Of a stretch of DNA of 64,000 bases, positions 18,506 to 25,441 are shown one piece after another. Under the pieces are notes generated by a model. The model searched no databases, was not told where the DNA came from, and was given only the letters and a program-made list of their open reading frames with translations. Source of the DNA: Rhodococcus zopfii NBRC 100606 = JCM 9919 (GTDB taxonomy: Bacteria; Actinomycetota; Actinomycetes; Mycobacteriales; Mycobacteriaceae). Both the position numbers and the translations under genes were made by a program. The stretch spans positions 40,131 through 104,130 of the forward strand of contig NZ_BCXI01000032.1 of assembly GCF_001895025.1 (NCBI RefSeq). The letters run 5' to 3'. Numbering within the stretch: the first letter of the stretch is position 1; each line of letters begins with the position of its first letter.

Positions 18506-18742
18506 ATGACCAGCATCGAGACCATCGCCCCCGAGCACCTCACCATCTACCCCTCCACCGACGAGGTCATCTACTTCGAAGACTGGATCGCTGGCGGCGC
18601 CTTCGACACCCTCCTCGAATGGGCCCGGGAAGAAGGCTTCACCCTGATCCACGACCCCGAATCGGACGAGAAGGTCACCGGGTACTTCATCTGGGACGCG
18701 GACGGCAAGCAGATCGCAATGGCCACCCTCACCAACCACTGA
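18506..18742 (+). CDS. small acidic phage protein
   Basis: A 78-residue acidic protein with a strand-rich C-terminus (KVTGYFIWDADGKQIAMATL). The ATG has AGGAG 7 nt upstream and follows the near-consensus promoter, so it should be well expressed in the lysogen. No family recognised. Confidence 0.65.
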   Translation: MTSIETIAPEHLTIYPSTDEVIYFEDWIAGGAFDTLLEWAREEGFTLIHDPESDEKVTGYFIWDADGKQIAMATLTNH

Positions 18743-18747
18743 GAGCA

Positions 18748-18775
18748 GGGTGGGGCCGGGAATCCGGCCCCACCC
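18748..18775 (+). terminator. hairpin between small genes
   Basis: A 12-bp perfect stem (GGGTGGGGCCGG / CCGGCCCCACCC) with a GAAT tetraloop. There is no T-run, so it may attenuate transcription or stabilise the upstream message. Confidence 0.45.
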
Positions 18776-18808
18776 GAGCCCCGCCCCACCCACCGGAAGG
18801 CCACCAGA

Positions 18809-18889
18809 ATGACGCCGATCTACTCCACCCTGCTCGCCGAGTACCGCGCCGCCGGCGTGCCCATCACCCTCGTCGACGACGAGGACTGA
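18809..18889 (+). CDS. very small ORF, 26 residues
   Basis: Starts with ATG preceded by GGAAGG and encodes a short acidic-ended peptide (MTPIYSTLLAEYRAAG...DDED). It lies between two hairpins in the same direction as its neighbours. Coding is supported by the RBS and GC-rich third positions only. Confidence 0.45.
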   Translation: MTPIYSTLLAEYRAAGVPITLVDDED

Positions 18890-18922
18890 TCACCCCGCCG
18901 ACTACGCTGCGACGCAGCACCC

Positions 18923-18956
18923 GTGGCGCCTCACCCATCACCGGGTGGGGCGCCAC
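18923..18956 (+). terminator. hairpin upstream of the YdiL-like gene
   Basis: GTGGCGCCTCACCC pairs with GGGTGGGGCGCCAC (one G-U pair) around a 6-nt loop. It is the second hairpin in this cluster to precede a small gene. Confidence 0.4.
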
Positions 18957-18974
18957 CCAGCCGAGAGGACCACG

Positions 18975-19370
18975 ATGCGTACCCCCACCGCCACCGGCGC
19001 CATGACCGACGCCGAGCTCCGCGTCACCCGAGAGCGACTCGGCCTGTCCGCCGACTGGCTCTCCGATCACCTCGGCGTCCAGATCCGCACCTGGCGCCGG
19101 TGGGAGGGCGGCACCGCACCCATCCCCACCGGTGTGCGCGATGCGATCACCGCGATCACCGCGGCTGCCCTGCAGCTCACCGCCGCGCTCGCCGCGAGTG
19201 CCCGCGAGACCGGGCAGATCGTGACGTACCGCAACGACGCCGCCTATCGCGCCGCGGAGCCGGATTCGACGTACCCGTCAGGATGGCATCGGGCCGCCGC
19301 GGCAGCCGCCGCAGAGTCCGCCGGCACGGACGTGAGCGTCGTGTACCACGACGTCCCCGTCGACCAGTAG
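18975..19370 (+). CDS. YdiL/DUF1870-like HTH protein
   Basis: A 131-residue protein whose first 60 residues form an XRE-type helix-turn-helix (LRVTRERLGLSADWLSDHLGVQIRTWRRWEGG), as in the YdiL/DUF1870 group. The alanine-rich C-terminal part is of unknown fold. It is the last gene of the left operon and is followed by a perfect terminator. A transcriptional role is inferred from the HTH. Confidence 0.7.
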   Translation: MRTPTATGAMTDAELRVTRERLGLSADWLSDHLGVQIRTWRRWEGGTAPIPTGVRDAITAITAAALQLTAALAASARETGQIVTYRNDAAYRAAEPDSTYPSGWHRAAAAAAAESAGTDVSVVYHDVPVDQ

Positions 19371-19389
19371 CTCCAGACCGAGAAACGAC

Positions 19390-19417
19390 AGCGCCCCCAC
19401 CGGGAGGTGGGGGCGCT
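19390..19417 (+). terminator. terminator of left operon
   Basis: A 12-bp perfect stem (AGCGCCCCCACC / GGTGGGGGCGCT) with a GGGA loop lies 19 bp after the last plus-strand gene and faces the end of the late operon. Confidence 0.75.
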
Positions 19418-19448
19418 GCCATGTCACGACTCGGGCACACCAGGTTCA

Positions 19449-19465
19449 TTCGTTAACCTAACGAA
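19449..19465. promoter_or_regulatory. inverted repeat TTCGTTA-ACC-TAACGAA
   Basis: A perfect 7-bp inverted repeat between two convergent terminators. The half-site recurs at 17075-17094. It is not positioned to control a start, which is why a stoperator-like or boundary site is considered. Confidence 0.4.
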
Positions 19466-19499
19466 CCCATCCGGTTCGGATCGAAAGACCCCGGATGGG
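19466..19499 (-). terminator. terminator of the late operon
   Basis: CCCATCCGG pairs with CCGGATGGG across a 16-nt loop, 2 bp beyond the stop of the last minus-strand gene. Confidence 0.6.
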
Positions 19500-19501
19500 C
19501 C

Positions 19502-19636
19502 TCAGCTCGACGGCCACTGCCACGCTGCCGAGCGCACCTCGGCGTCGTTGGTTCGTACCGTCACGGTCAGATAGCCACCGACCAGCTCGACATCCATTGT
19601 GCTGCCATCCACTTCGCTCAGCGTCACGGTCTGCAC
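19502..19636 (-). CDS. small phage protein at end of late operon
   Basis: A 44-residue protein (MQTVTLSEVDGSTMDVEL...AWQWPSS) starting at a GTG with a strong GGAGG 4 nt upstream, 10 bp after the tail fibre gene. Its strand-rich, Val/Thr-rich composition would suit a small tail or fibre accessory protein, but this is a guess. Confidence 0.6.
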   Translation of the reverse strand: MQTVTLSEVDGSTMDVELVGGYLTVTVRTNDAEVRSAAWQWPSS

Positions 19637-19646
19637 GGTTCCTCCA

Positions 19647-21413
19647 TCATTCGAAGTACAGGTAGGTGTTGCTCGCGCCGGCCTGGATCGTCGGCGTCCC
19701 GGCGTAGGTCGAGGACTCGGCCTCCATGGTCAGGGCGTCCCCGGCCGCGAGAGTGACCGACACCGACCCGGACTGCGTGCTCCCGGACTTCGCAGAGGTG
19801 TAGATCACGGTGCCGTTCTTCTTGATCCTGAACGCAACCGCCGGCACGGTGCCGCCTGTGATCGTGATCTTCCCGTACACAGTGACCGTCGCCGGGCCGT
19901 CCGCGACGAGTGCGTTCGACACGATCGACGTCGACGGGTACCCGGACCGCGCCGTCCAGCCGGTGACCGGCACGTACGACGTCGGGCACGACTGGGTGCC
20001 GGACTTGTCCATACCCATCGGCGACCAGCTCGGCGCCTCGGTTGTCACCGTCGGCGCCAGCAACTCCAGCGCCGTCGTCAACACCGGAGCCTCCACATAC
20101 CCGGGCGTCGGCGTCAGATCCAGATCACCGAACGCCCAGTTGTCCATGGTCCCGGAATTCGAGAAGTTGGCCCGCTGCAGGGCCAGACCACCGAGCCGCC
20201 CCGTCGTCGGGACGACGCTGCCGGTGTCGATCCACTGGATCTTCTCCACCCCGTCGACGTAGCCGGTGTAGACGTTCCCGATCGCGGTGAACCGCAGCCG
20301 CTTACCCGCCAGGGTCGTGCCGGACGCGACATCGCCGGTGCGGTTGACACCGCCCGCGCCCTTCCACCCGGTCGTGGTGAAGATCGCGAGATTGGTTCCG
20401 ATCCAGGTGAGGATCACACCCACACCAGAGGAGCTGTAGCGCAGCATGATTCCCGAGCTACGCTCGCCGCCGGTCACCATGTCGCACTCGGCGTACTGCT
20501 CGCTGGTCAGGCACGGATTGACCCAGGTGCACTCGTAGTAGCCGTCGGTGGTGCCACCGACCGCGACCTGGTTACCCGAGACCTTCGGGAAGCTGCTGCC
20601 GTTTCGGTACGTCCAGTTCGACCCGAGCACACCGTCGGACCGGTTGAAGTCGTCGGCGTAGTCGACACCCGGGTCGACCGCCGACACGATCGGCGCCGGC
20701 ATCGTGACGGTGGCCTCGAGAACGGGCGCGGTGATCGTCGCGCCCGCGCGGACCTCGGGCGCCGGCAGCTGCGCCGACACCCCGAGTGCCGGTGCCTGCA
20801 CGGTCGCGCCGGCGCTCACCGTGGGCACCGGCAACCCCGCAGCCACCTCGAGTACCGGCGCCGCGACAGTGGCGCCCGCGCGGAGCTCCGGCACGGTCAG
20901 CGCGGTAGTCAGGGTCAGCACCGGCGCCTCGACGGTGGCCGGCACCTGCACCTGCGGCGCCAGCAACTCGACCATGACCATCATCGGCGGGGCATGGACC
21001 GTCCCGGCGACATCGACACCGACACCCGGTTCGAGCAGCTCCACCGTCGAGGACAGCACCGGTGCGGTGATCGTGGCACCCGCACTGACCGTCGGCGCGA
21101 GCAGCTCCACCACCGACGTCAGCACCGGCGCGTCGACACCGCCACCGCCACCGGGCACCGGAGTCGGCATCTGCACCCCGGCGACCAGCAGCGGCGCGGT
21201 GACGGTCGCCGCGGCCCGCACCGACGGGGCGGGCAGCACCAGCGACGAGGCCAGCACCGGCGCGTTGATCAGCGCCGGTACCGTCCCGTCCCACACCAGA
21301 TGATCGACACCGTCAGCGTCGACCCAGTGCACCCGCACGACGTGGTTCTCGGTGCCGGCCGCGTCGATCCAGCGCAGCGCTACGGCAGGTTTGCCGTTGC
21401 GGAAGATCGCCAT
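19647..21413 (-). CDS. repeat-rich tail fibre / receptor-binding protein
   Basis: A 588-residue protein at the end of the tail-lysis module. Residues 49-247 consist of about nine degenerate copies of a roughly 22-residue unit (APVL...LLAPTVSAGATI type). A compact domain follows with DDFNRSDGVLGSNWT, a segment seen in laminin-G/concanavalin-like carbohydrate-binding domains of phage proteins. One more repeat unit and a strand-rich C-terminal domain complete it. It most likely binds host cell-wall polymers; the receptor is unknown. Confidence 0.75.
   Translation of the reverse strand: MAIFRNGKPAVALRWIDAAGTENHVVRVHWVDADGVDHLVWDGTVPALINAPVLASSLVLPAPSVRAAATVTAPLLVAGVQMPTPVPGGGGGVDAPVLTSVVELLAPTVSAGATITAPVLSSTVELLEPGVGVDVAGTVHAPPMMVMVELLAPQVQVPATVEAPVLTLTTALTVPELRAGATVAAPVLEVAAGLPVPTVSAGATVQAPALGVSAQLPAPEVRAGATITAPVLEATVTMPAPIVSAVDPGVDYADDFNRSDGVLGSNWTYRNGSSFPKVSGNQVAVGGTTDGYYECTWVNPCLTSEQYAECDMVTGGERSSGIMLRYSSSGVGVILTWIGTNLAIFTTTGWKGAGGVNRTGDVASGTTLAGKRLRFTAIGNVYTGYVDGVEKIQWIDTGSVVPTTGRLGGLALQRANFSNSGTMDNWAFGDLDLTPTPGYVEAPVLTTALELLAPTVTTEAPSWSPMGMDKSGTQSCPTSYVPVTGWTARSGYPSTSIVSNALVADGPATVTVYGKITITGGTVPAVAFRIKKNGTVIYTSAKSGSTQSGSVSVTLAAGDALTMEAESSTYAGTPTIQAGASNTYLYFE
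20673..21269 (-). repeat. degenerate 66-nt tandem repeats in the tail fibre gene
   Basis: About nine units, each coding for roughly 22 residues with the pattern APVL-x6-LPAPxVxAGAT(V/I). Units have diverged in third positions and some have small length changes, so the array is old. Copy number could vary by recombination. Confidence 0.75.
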
Positions 21414-21414
21414 G

Positions 21415-21849
21415 TCACGGCGTCGACTGGGCCAGAATCCCGGCGGGATTCCACACGATCTGGAAAGGCGCGTTCGTCGCCGGGATGTCGGCTTCGAAGT
21501 CGACGTACCCGACGAGCGGTTTCGTCGCCGCCGTCGCCGGGGTGTCGTCGTAGATCACCGCGTACCGCGCGGTGAACGTCGACCCGGGCCACACCACGTC
21601 GTCGGCGTCGAACTTGAAGGTGTTCGTCGCCGCGTCGTAGGTCGCAGTGACGGTCGCCAATGTCGCACCACCGGCGGTGTACCCGGTGCCGGCCACCTCA
21701 CCGGTGACCTGCGACTTGTACTGGTGGGTGTCCTGATTCGGTGTGTACGCCGCGGTGCACAGCATCACCTTGAAGGTGTCGCTGTCGAGGTCCACCTCTT
21801 TGTTCGCGAGGGACTTGAGGAACAGCCCGAACACTTTACCGATCGCCAT
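21415..21849 (-). CDS. tail-associated phage protein
   Basis: A 144-residue protein (MAIGKVFGLFLKSL...GYVDFEADIPATNAPFQIVWNPAGIL) of a type common among actinophage tail-end genes. It has alternating strands and no catalytic motif. It lies 1 bp before the fibre gene, and a fibre or baseplate component is the best guess. The ATG at 21849 is chosen over an upstream in-frame start. Confidence 0.6.
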   Translation of the reverse strand: MAIGKVFGLFLKSLANKEVDLDSDTFKVMLCTAAYTPNQDTHQYKSQVTGEVAGTGYTAGGATLATVTATYDAATNTFKFDADDVVWPGSTFTARYAVIYDDTPATAATKPLVGYVDFEADIPATNAPFQIVWNPAGILAQSTP

Positions 21850-21879
21850 AGCATAAAAACCTTTCTCGCACAGCATGAT

Positions 21880-22290
21880 TCAGAACAGGATGTAGAGGGT
21901 TTCGGGATCCTTCGGCGCCGACGCGTAGTCGGCAAGCGGCATCGCCTTCCCCCGCGCCAGACCACCGGCGTTGCGCATGAACCCGGTCATCCACGCGGTG
22001 TTGTCGGGCTCGGTGGCCGCGTCGATCAGCGGCCACAGCTGCACCGGGGTATCGCTGTCGGGGATGGTGATGCGGTAGTCCGCGCGCATGCCGCCGGACA
22101 GGTGCAGCACCGCGGGCCCGGGCTCGAGATCGTCGGTGGTGAGCACCCCGTACTCGGCGGTGTAGCGGCGCGCCCGGATGGTGACGACGCCGCCGCCCAG
22201 CCCGCCGCGCACCGTGGGGGTTTCGAAGGTGAACACCGTCGCGTCGTCGACGCCGGCGATGTCGCGGATGTTGCCGGTCACGATGGTCAT
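21880..22290 (-). CDS. hypothetical tail-module protein
   Basis: A 136-residue protein with a strand-rich N-terminal half (MTIVTGNIRDIAGVDD...VRGGLGGGVVTIRARRYTAEYG) as in collar or fibre-base proteins. The ATG overlaps the stop of a tiny Trp-rich ORF (ATGA), which decides this start over upstream in-frame starts. No function assigned. Confidence 0.55.
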   Translation of the reverse strand: MTIVTGNIRDIAGVDDATVFTFETPTVRGGLGGGVVTIRARRYTAEYGVLTTDDLEPGPAVLHLSGGMRADYRITIPDSDTPVQLWPLIDAATEPDNTAWMTGFMRNAGGLARGKAMPLADYASAPKDPETLYILF

Positions 22291-22343
22291 GTCAGCACCG
22301 CCATCTGCAGTAGCCATGCCCACCACCAGATGAACCAGGTCAC
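22287..22343 (-). CDS. 18-residue Trp-rich peptide
   Basis: A GTG-started ORF (VTWFIWWWAWLLQMAVLT) with GGAGC upstream and its stop overlapping the next ATG. Six of its 18 residues are Trp or Phe and the whole peptide is hydrophobic. It could be a coupled leader or a tiny membrane peptide. Confidence 0.45.
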   Translation of the reverse strand: MTWFIWWWAWLLQMAVLT

Positions 22344-22352
22344 GTCGCGCTC

Positions 22353-23231
22353 CTATCCAAGGTCACCGCCGTCGGGTACGTCGTCGGCGTAGTTGATGTG
22401 GTTCACATCCCTCGACCAGCGGGTGGCGATCAGCGAGGACCGCTTGGTGCCGCCGAGGATCTTGCAGGTCGTCTCGCTGATCACGCCCTGATAGATCGGC
22501 TCGTACCGGATCGCCAACCGCACGTGCACCCAGTGATCGGGGGCCGCCGGATCGTCCTCCGGCGGCATGTTCTCCAAAACGAAGGTGTGCGTGAACGCCC
22601 CGGACCGGGGGGCGTTCTGCTGGGCCAGGCCCTGGGAGTTGATGGCGATGTCCGAGACCAGGTCGAACTGCTTGGCGGTGATCACCGCGCCCTGGTCGTC
22701 GACGACCTCGAGCGCCACCTTCGGGAAGATCGGACTGTAGGTGTTGTAGAAGATCGGTGTCGTGCCGACGTAGTAGAACTGCAAACCGATCGACATGCCG
22801 GTCACGGTGAAGTGGGTGTCGACGCGCCACAGCCCGCCCTTCTTCAACGTGAGCCACCCGGTCCGCTCGTCCGGCGCGGTCACCGCGACCCCTTTCACCG
22901 GCCCGAGCTGCGCGTCGAACGGCAACACCACCCACTGGTTGTAAGGGATGTTCCAGTTCTTGCTCATCACCGCCGACCCGTATCCGGATGCCTGCTCGAT
23001 CAGATCCAGACGGTTGCGCAATGCGTTCTGCCCGTCGGTCATCCACGCCGGTGTCGAGTCCTGACGTTGCTTGAACAGATTGAACAGGTCCACCGCTTCG
23101 AGCAGCTTGGCGCGGGGGCCGGCGACCTGCATCTCGATCAGCTGCGCCTGGGACAGGCCGGCCATCTCCTGGCCCATGCGGTCGCCGAACTGCCAGGCCC
23201 CGTCCGGTGCGGCCTGGTTCGGGGTCGTCAT
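22353..23231 (-). CDS. minor tail protein, paralogue A
   Basis: A 292-residue protein with N-terminus APDGAWQFGDRMGQE and C-terminus PDGGDLG, both shared with the next gene upstream. The middle has the common segment VMSKNWNIPYNQW...LPFDAQLGPVKG. These proteins, found near the lysis genes of actinophages, are taken as minor tail or baseplate components. Its start overlaps the end of its paralogue. Confidence 0.65.
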   Translation of the reverse strand: MTTPNQAAPDGAWQFGDRMGQEMAGLSQAQLIEMQVAGPRAKLLEAVDLFNLFKQRQDSTPAWMTDGQNALRNRLDLIEQASGYGSAVMSKNWNIPYNQWVVLPFDAQLGPVKGVAVTAPDERTGWLTLKKGGLWRVDTHFTVTGMSIGLQFYYVGTTPIFYNTYSPIFPKVALEVVDDQGAVITAKQFDLVSDIAINSQGLAQQNAPRSGAFTHTFVLENMPPEDDPAAPDHWVHVRLAIRYEPIYQGVISETTCKILGGTKRSSLIATRWSRDVNHINYADDVPDGGDLG

Positions 23232-23965
23232 CCGAGATCACCACCGTCCGGCGCCTCGTCCAGCACCAGCGCGTTCGTGGTGCGGTTGTCCCACTTGTTC
23301 ACCGACAGTGCACTACGGACGGTGCCACCGAAAATCTTGAGCCGGTTGGTTCGGTTGTGTTTGACCCTCGCCCGCACCACGTAGTTGTTGTCGTCGGGGA
23401 TCACGAACGTGATCGAGAACGACGCGGTCTCCGACCCGGACGGGGTGAGCACCATGTCGTACTGGTGCTCGGTGAACACCAGGCCCGTGGCCAGGTTCAT
23501 CACCGACACGTAGACCTCGGCCTGGAAGTTCGAGTTGGTCATCTTGTCGGCGGTGACATGCAGATCAGCACGCCACAAACCTCGCGTCGCCAACCGGATT
23601 CCGTTGCCTCCGTGTGGGAAAGCACCCTTCTCCGGACCTAGCTGGGCGTCGAACGGCAGCGTGATCAGCTGGTTCTGCACCACGTTCCAGTTCTTCGACA
23701 TGAAGACCTGGCAGTAACCCGACACCCCTTCGAGCAGCTCGGTCCGTTCGTTGAGTTCGAGCTGCCCGTCTTGGAACTGGGTGCGGATGTCGTTGAGGTC
23801 GAAGACGACACCGTTCCATCCGTTGCTGGCGGTGTTCAGATCGGAACGCGCCTGTCCGGTCATCATGGCGATGACGTCCGCGGTCGTCATCCCCGTGTAC
23901 TCCTGGCCCATGCGATCGCCGAACTGCCAGGCCCCGTCCGGCGCGTTCTGTCCCGGGGTCGTCAC
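23228..23965 (-). CDS. minor tail protein, paralogue B
   Basis: A 245-residue protein clearly related to the downstream gene: N-terminal APDGAWQFGDRMGQE, internal MSKNWNVVQNQ and LPFDAQLGPEKG, and C-terminal APDGGDLG. The C-terminal half differs, suggesting duplication followed by divergence of the exposed part. Starts at a GTG. Confidence 0.65.
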   Translation of the reverse strand: MTTPGQNAPDGAWQFGDRMGQEYTGMTTADVIAMMTGQARSDLNTASNGWNGVVFDLNDIRTQFQDGQLELNERTELLEGVSGYCQVFMSKNWNVVQNQLITLPFDAQLGPEKGAFPHGGNGIRLATRGLWRADLHVTADKMTNSNFQAEVYVSVMNLATGLVFTEHQYDMVLTPSGSETASFSITFVIPDDNNYVVRARVKHNRTNRLKIFGGTVRSALSVNKWDNRTTNALVLDEAPDGGDLG

Positions 23966-23966
23966 C

Positions 23967-24275
23967 TCAAATCTCCTCGGTGAGACCCTCGGGGATCACC
24001 GGCCGCGTAGCGGGCGGCTGCTGCCCCGGGGCGTGGTGTCCGAGGAACGCATCGAGGTGTTCGATGTGCCGCAGCAGCTGCCGGATGAACCGGATCGCCT
24101 CACGGAACTTCGCGCGGTCCTCTTCCCGACCGGCCTTCAGCTCGGCGACTTCGGCCTGCAGCTTCTTCACCACGGTTGCCTGCCGGGCAGTCCACGCACC
24201 GAGAACTGTCGTCGCGGCGATGCCCAGTGCCTGGATACGATCGGGCGCGAGCAGCGCGAGCAACCACTCCCCCAT
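23967..24275 (-). CDS. membrane/coiled-coil lysis-module protein (DUF2746-like)
   Basis: A 102-residue protein with one N-terminal hydrophobic helix, then a charged coiled-coil region (VVKKLQAEVAELKAGREEDRAKFREAIRFIRQLLRHIE). This layout is typical of holin-associated DUF2746-type proteins of actinophages. The start shares one base with the stop of the holin-like gene. Confidence 0.6.
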   Translation of the reverse strand: MGEWLLALLAPDRIQALGIAATTVLGAWTARQATVVKKLQAEVAELKAGREEDRAKFREAIRFIRQLLRHIEHLDAFLGHHAPGQQPPATRPVIPEGLTEEI

Positions 24276-24682
24276 CAGCGATCCTTCGGTGGGTCGATCA
24301 GACGCTGCACATAGGCCATCACCGCCATCAGCGCTGCTCCCCCGGCCGTGCCGGCGATCGCCTTCCACGCACCGCCGGTCGACAGGTCGAGGGTGCCGGT
24401 GCCGAGCAGCTCTGCGACGGCCAGCAACACCGCGATCAGCACAGTGGCGGCCGCGCCCTGGACGGTGGTGCGCAGCGCCCGTTCCCGGGCATCGGTCTTC
24501 GGGTCCGGTGCCGGCGCCGGTGCCGGTGGGGCGGGCACGCCGGTGCCCATCCGTGCCGCGACCTCGGCTGCAACCCGCTCGGTGATGGGCACGATCGCGG
24601 CCTCCACGATCTTCTCGGCGATGGCGGGCAGGTCCTCGAGGACGCGTTCGGTCACCAAATCGACGACGTTCCTCTCGCTCAT
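24275..24682 (-). CDS. putative holin
   Basis: A 135-residue protein with an amphipathic N-terminus, a Pro/Ala hinge, then two hydrophobic helices (TVQGAAATVLIAVLLAVAELL and AIAGTAGGAALMAVMAYV) and a charged C-terminal tail. Size, topology and position next to the endolysin fit a two-helix holin that would release lysin to the wall. No sequence-specific family mark was seen. Confidence 0.65.
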   Translation of the reverse strand: MSERNVVDLVTERVLEDLPAIAEKIVEAAIVPITERVAAEVAARMGTGVPAPPAPAPAPDPKTDARERALRTTVQGAAATVLIAVLLAVAELLGTGTLDLSTGGAWKAIAGTAGGAALMAVMAYVQRLIDPPKDR

Positions 24683-25017
24683 GACAGAACCCCCAGCAGC
24701 TTCTGCACGTCGGTCTCGGCGGTGGTGCTGCGGTAGGTCAGCACGAACACCGCGGTACCGGCCGCGTCCTTCGCCAGGGAGACCTGAGCGAAGACGCCGG
24801 ACCATGGGGCACCGTCACGATCGACAGTCACGTTCAGCAGCCGTGCCACCGACTCCAGGGAACCGAAGACACCGTCCATCATCTCGTCCGTTGCCGGGAC
24901 CTCGATGTCGAGGAAGGTGTCGTTGTCGCGGAACGTGCTGGGCAGTTCCCGCGTCGCCGTGGGCGCGAGGTGCTCGTCCCAGAAAATGTGTGACCGGGTG
25001 TCGACGTCGGTGCTCAT
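24679..25017 (-). CDS. hypothetical lysis-module protein
   Basis: A 112-residue soluble protein with acidic N-terminal half and strand-rich segments (APWSGVFAQVSLAKDAAGTAVFVLTYRS). It overlaps the Acb2-like gene by 4 nt and the holin gene by 4 nt. I recognise no family. Confidence 0.55.
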   Translation of the reverse strand: MSTDVDTRSHIFWDEHLAPTATRELPSTFRDNDTFLDIEVPATDEMMDGVFGSLESVARLLNVTVDRDGAPWSGVFAQVSLAKDAAGTAVFVLTYRSTTAETDVQKLLGVLS

Positions 25018-25322
25018 GCGCTGGTGTCCTTTCGTGTGGCACGGCCGCGTCTGGCCGGCGCTGCGTCGGGCGTGTCCGGTGCGGCGGGATCGCCGGCGCG
25101 GGCGATCGCCGCGTTGGACCAGAACATGACCTCCTCGAGGTGGGTCAGCGCCAGCGCCTTCTCGCGGCCGCCGGGCACCCGTGCGTCGAGCGTGTGCGCC
25201 AAGGTCTTGCACGCCTCGCGGATGCTGGTGTGCTCGCCGCGTTTCTCCGCGGTGGTGGCCGGGTGGAAGTCGAACCGGTTGTTGATGTCCGCCGCCGAGG
25301 TGGGGCTGGAGTGGTCGGTCAC
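25014..25322 (-). CDS. Acb2/Tad1-hairpin-domain-like protein (anti-defence candidate)
   Basis: A 102-residue protein. Residues 16-75 carry a helical-hairpin signature, RFDFHPAT...REACKTLAHTL, a loop RVPGGREKALALT, then HLEEVMFWSNAAIAR. I associate this pattern with the Acb2/Tad1 hairpin family: phage proteins that sequester cyclic nucleotide signals of CBASS or Thoeris defence. The Pro/Ala/Arg-rich tail is variable. The assignment is from memory of the motif and needs a profile search. It lies between the endolysin and holin genes with 4-nt overlaps. Confidence 0.65.
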   Translation of the reverse strand: MTDHSSPTSAADINNRFDFHPATTAEKRGEHTSIREACKTLAHTLDARVPGGREKALALTHLEEVMFWSNAAIARAGDPAAPDTPDAAPARRGRATRKDTSA

Positions 25323-25333
25323 GGTAAGGCTCC

Positions 25334-25441
25334 TTACGTGGGGTAGCGCTCGGACCGGTCGTCGCGCAGAATCCGCGCGTACCGTCGGCCCCAGCAGGTG
25401 ATGGACAACACGAATGCGAAGCCGACAGCCAGGGGTGTCAC
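25334..25441 (-). CDS. tiny membrane protein downstream of endolysin
   Basis: A 35-residue protein with one hydrophobic helix (LAVGFAFVLSITCWG) and a basic C-terminal tail, starting at a GTG that overlaps the endolysin stop (GTGA). It could be an accessory holin or antiholin. Confidence 0.5.
   Translation of the reverse strand: MTPLAVGFAFVLSITCWGRRYARILRDDRSERYPT

Noticed and set aside
18469..19005. Plus-strand 178-codon frame
   Set aside because: It overlaps the better supported 78-residue gene with RBS and promoter, and its translation is His/Arg/Pro-rich shadow sequence.
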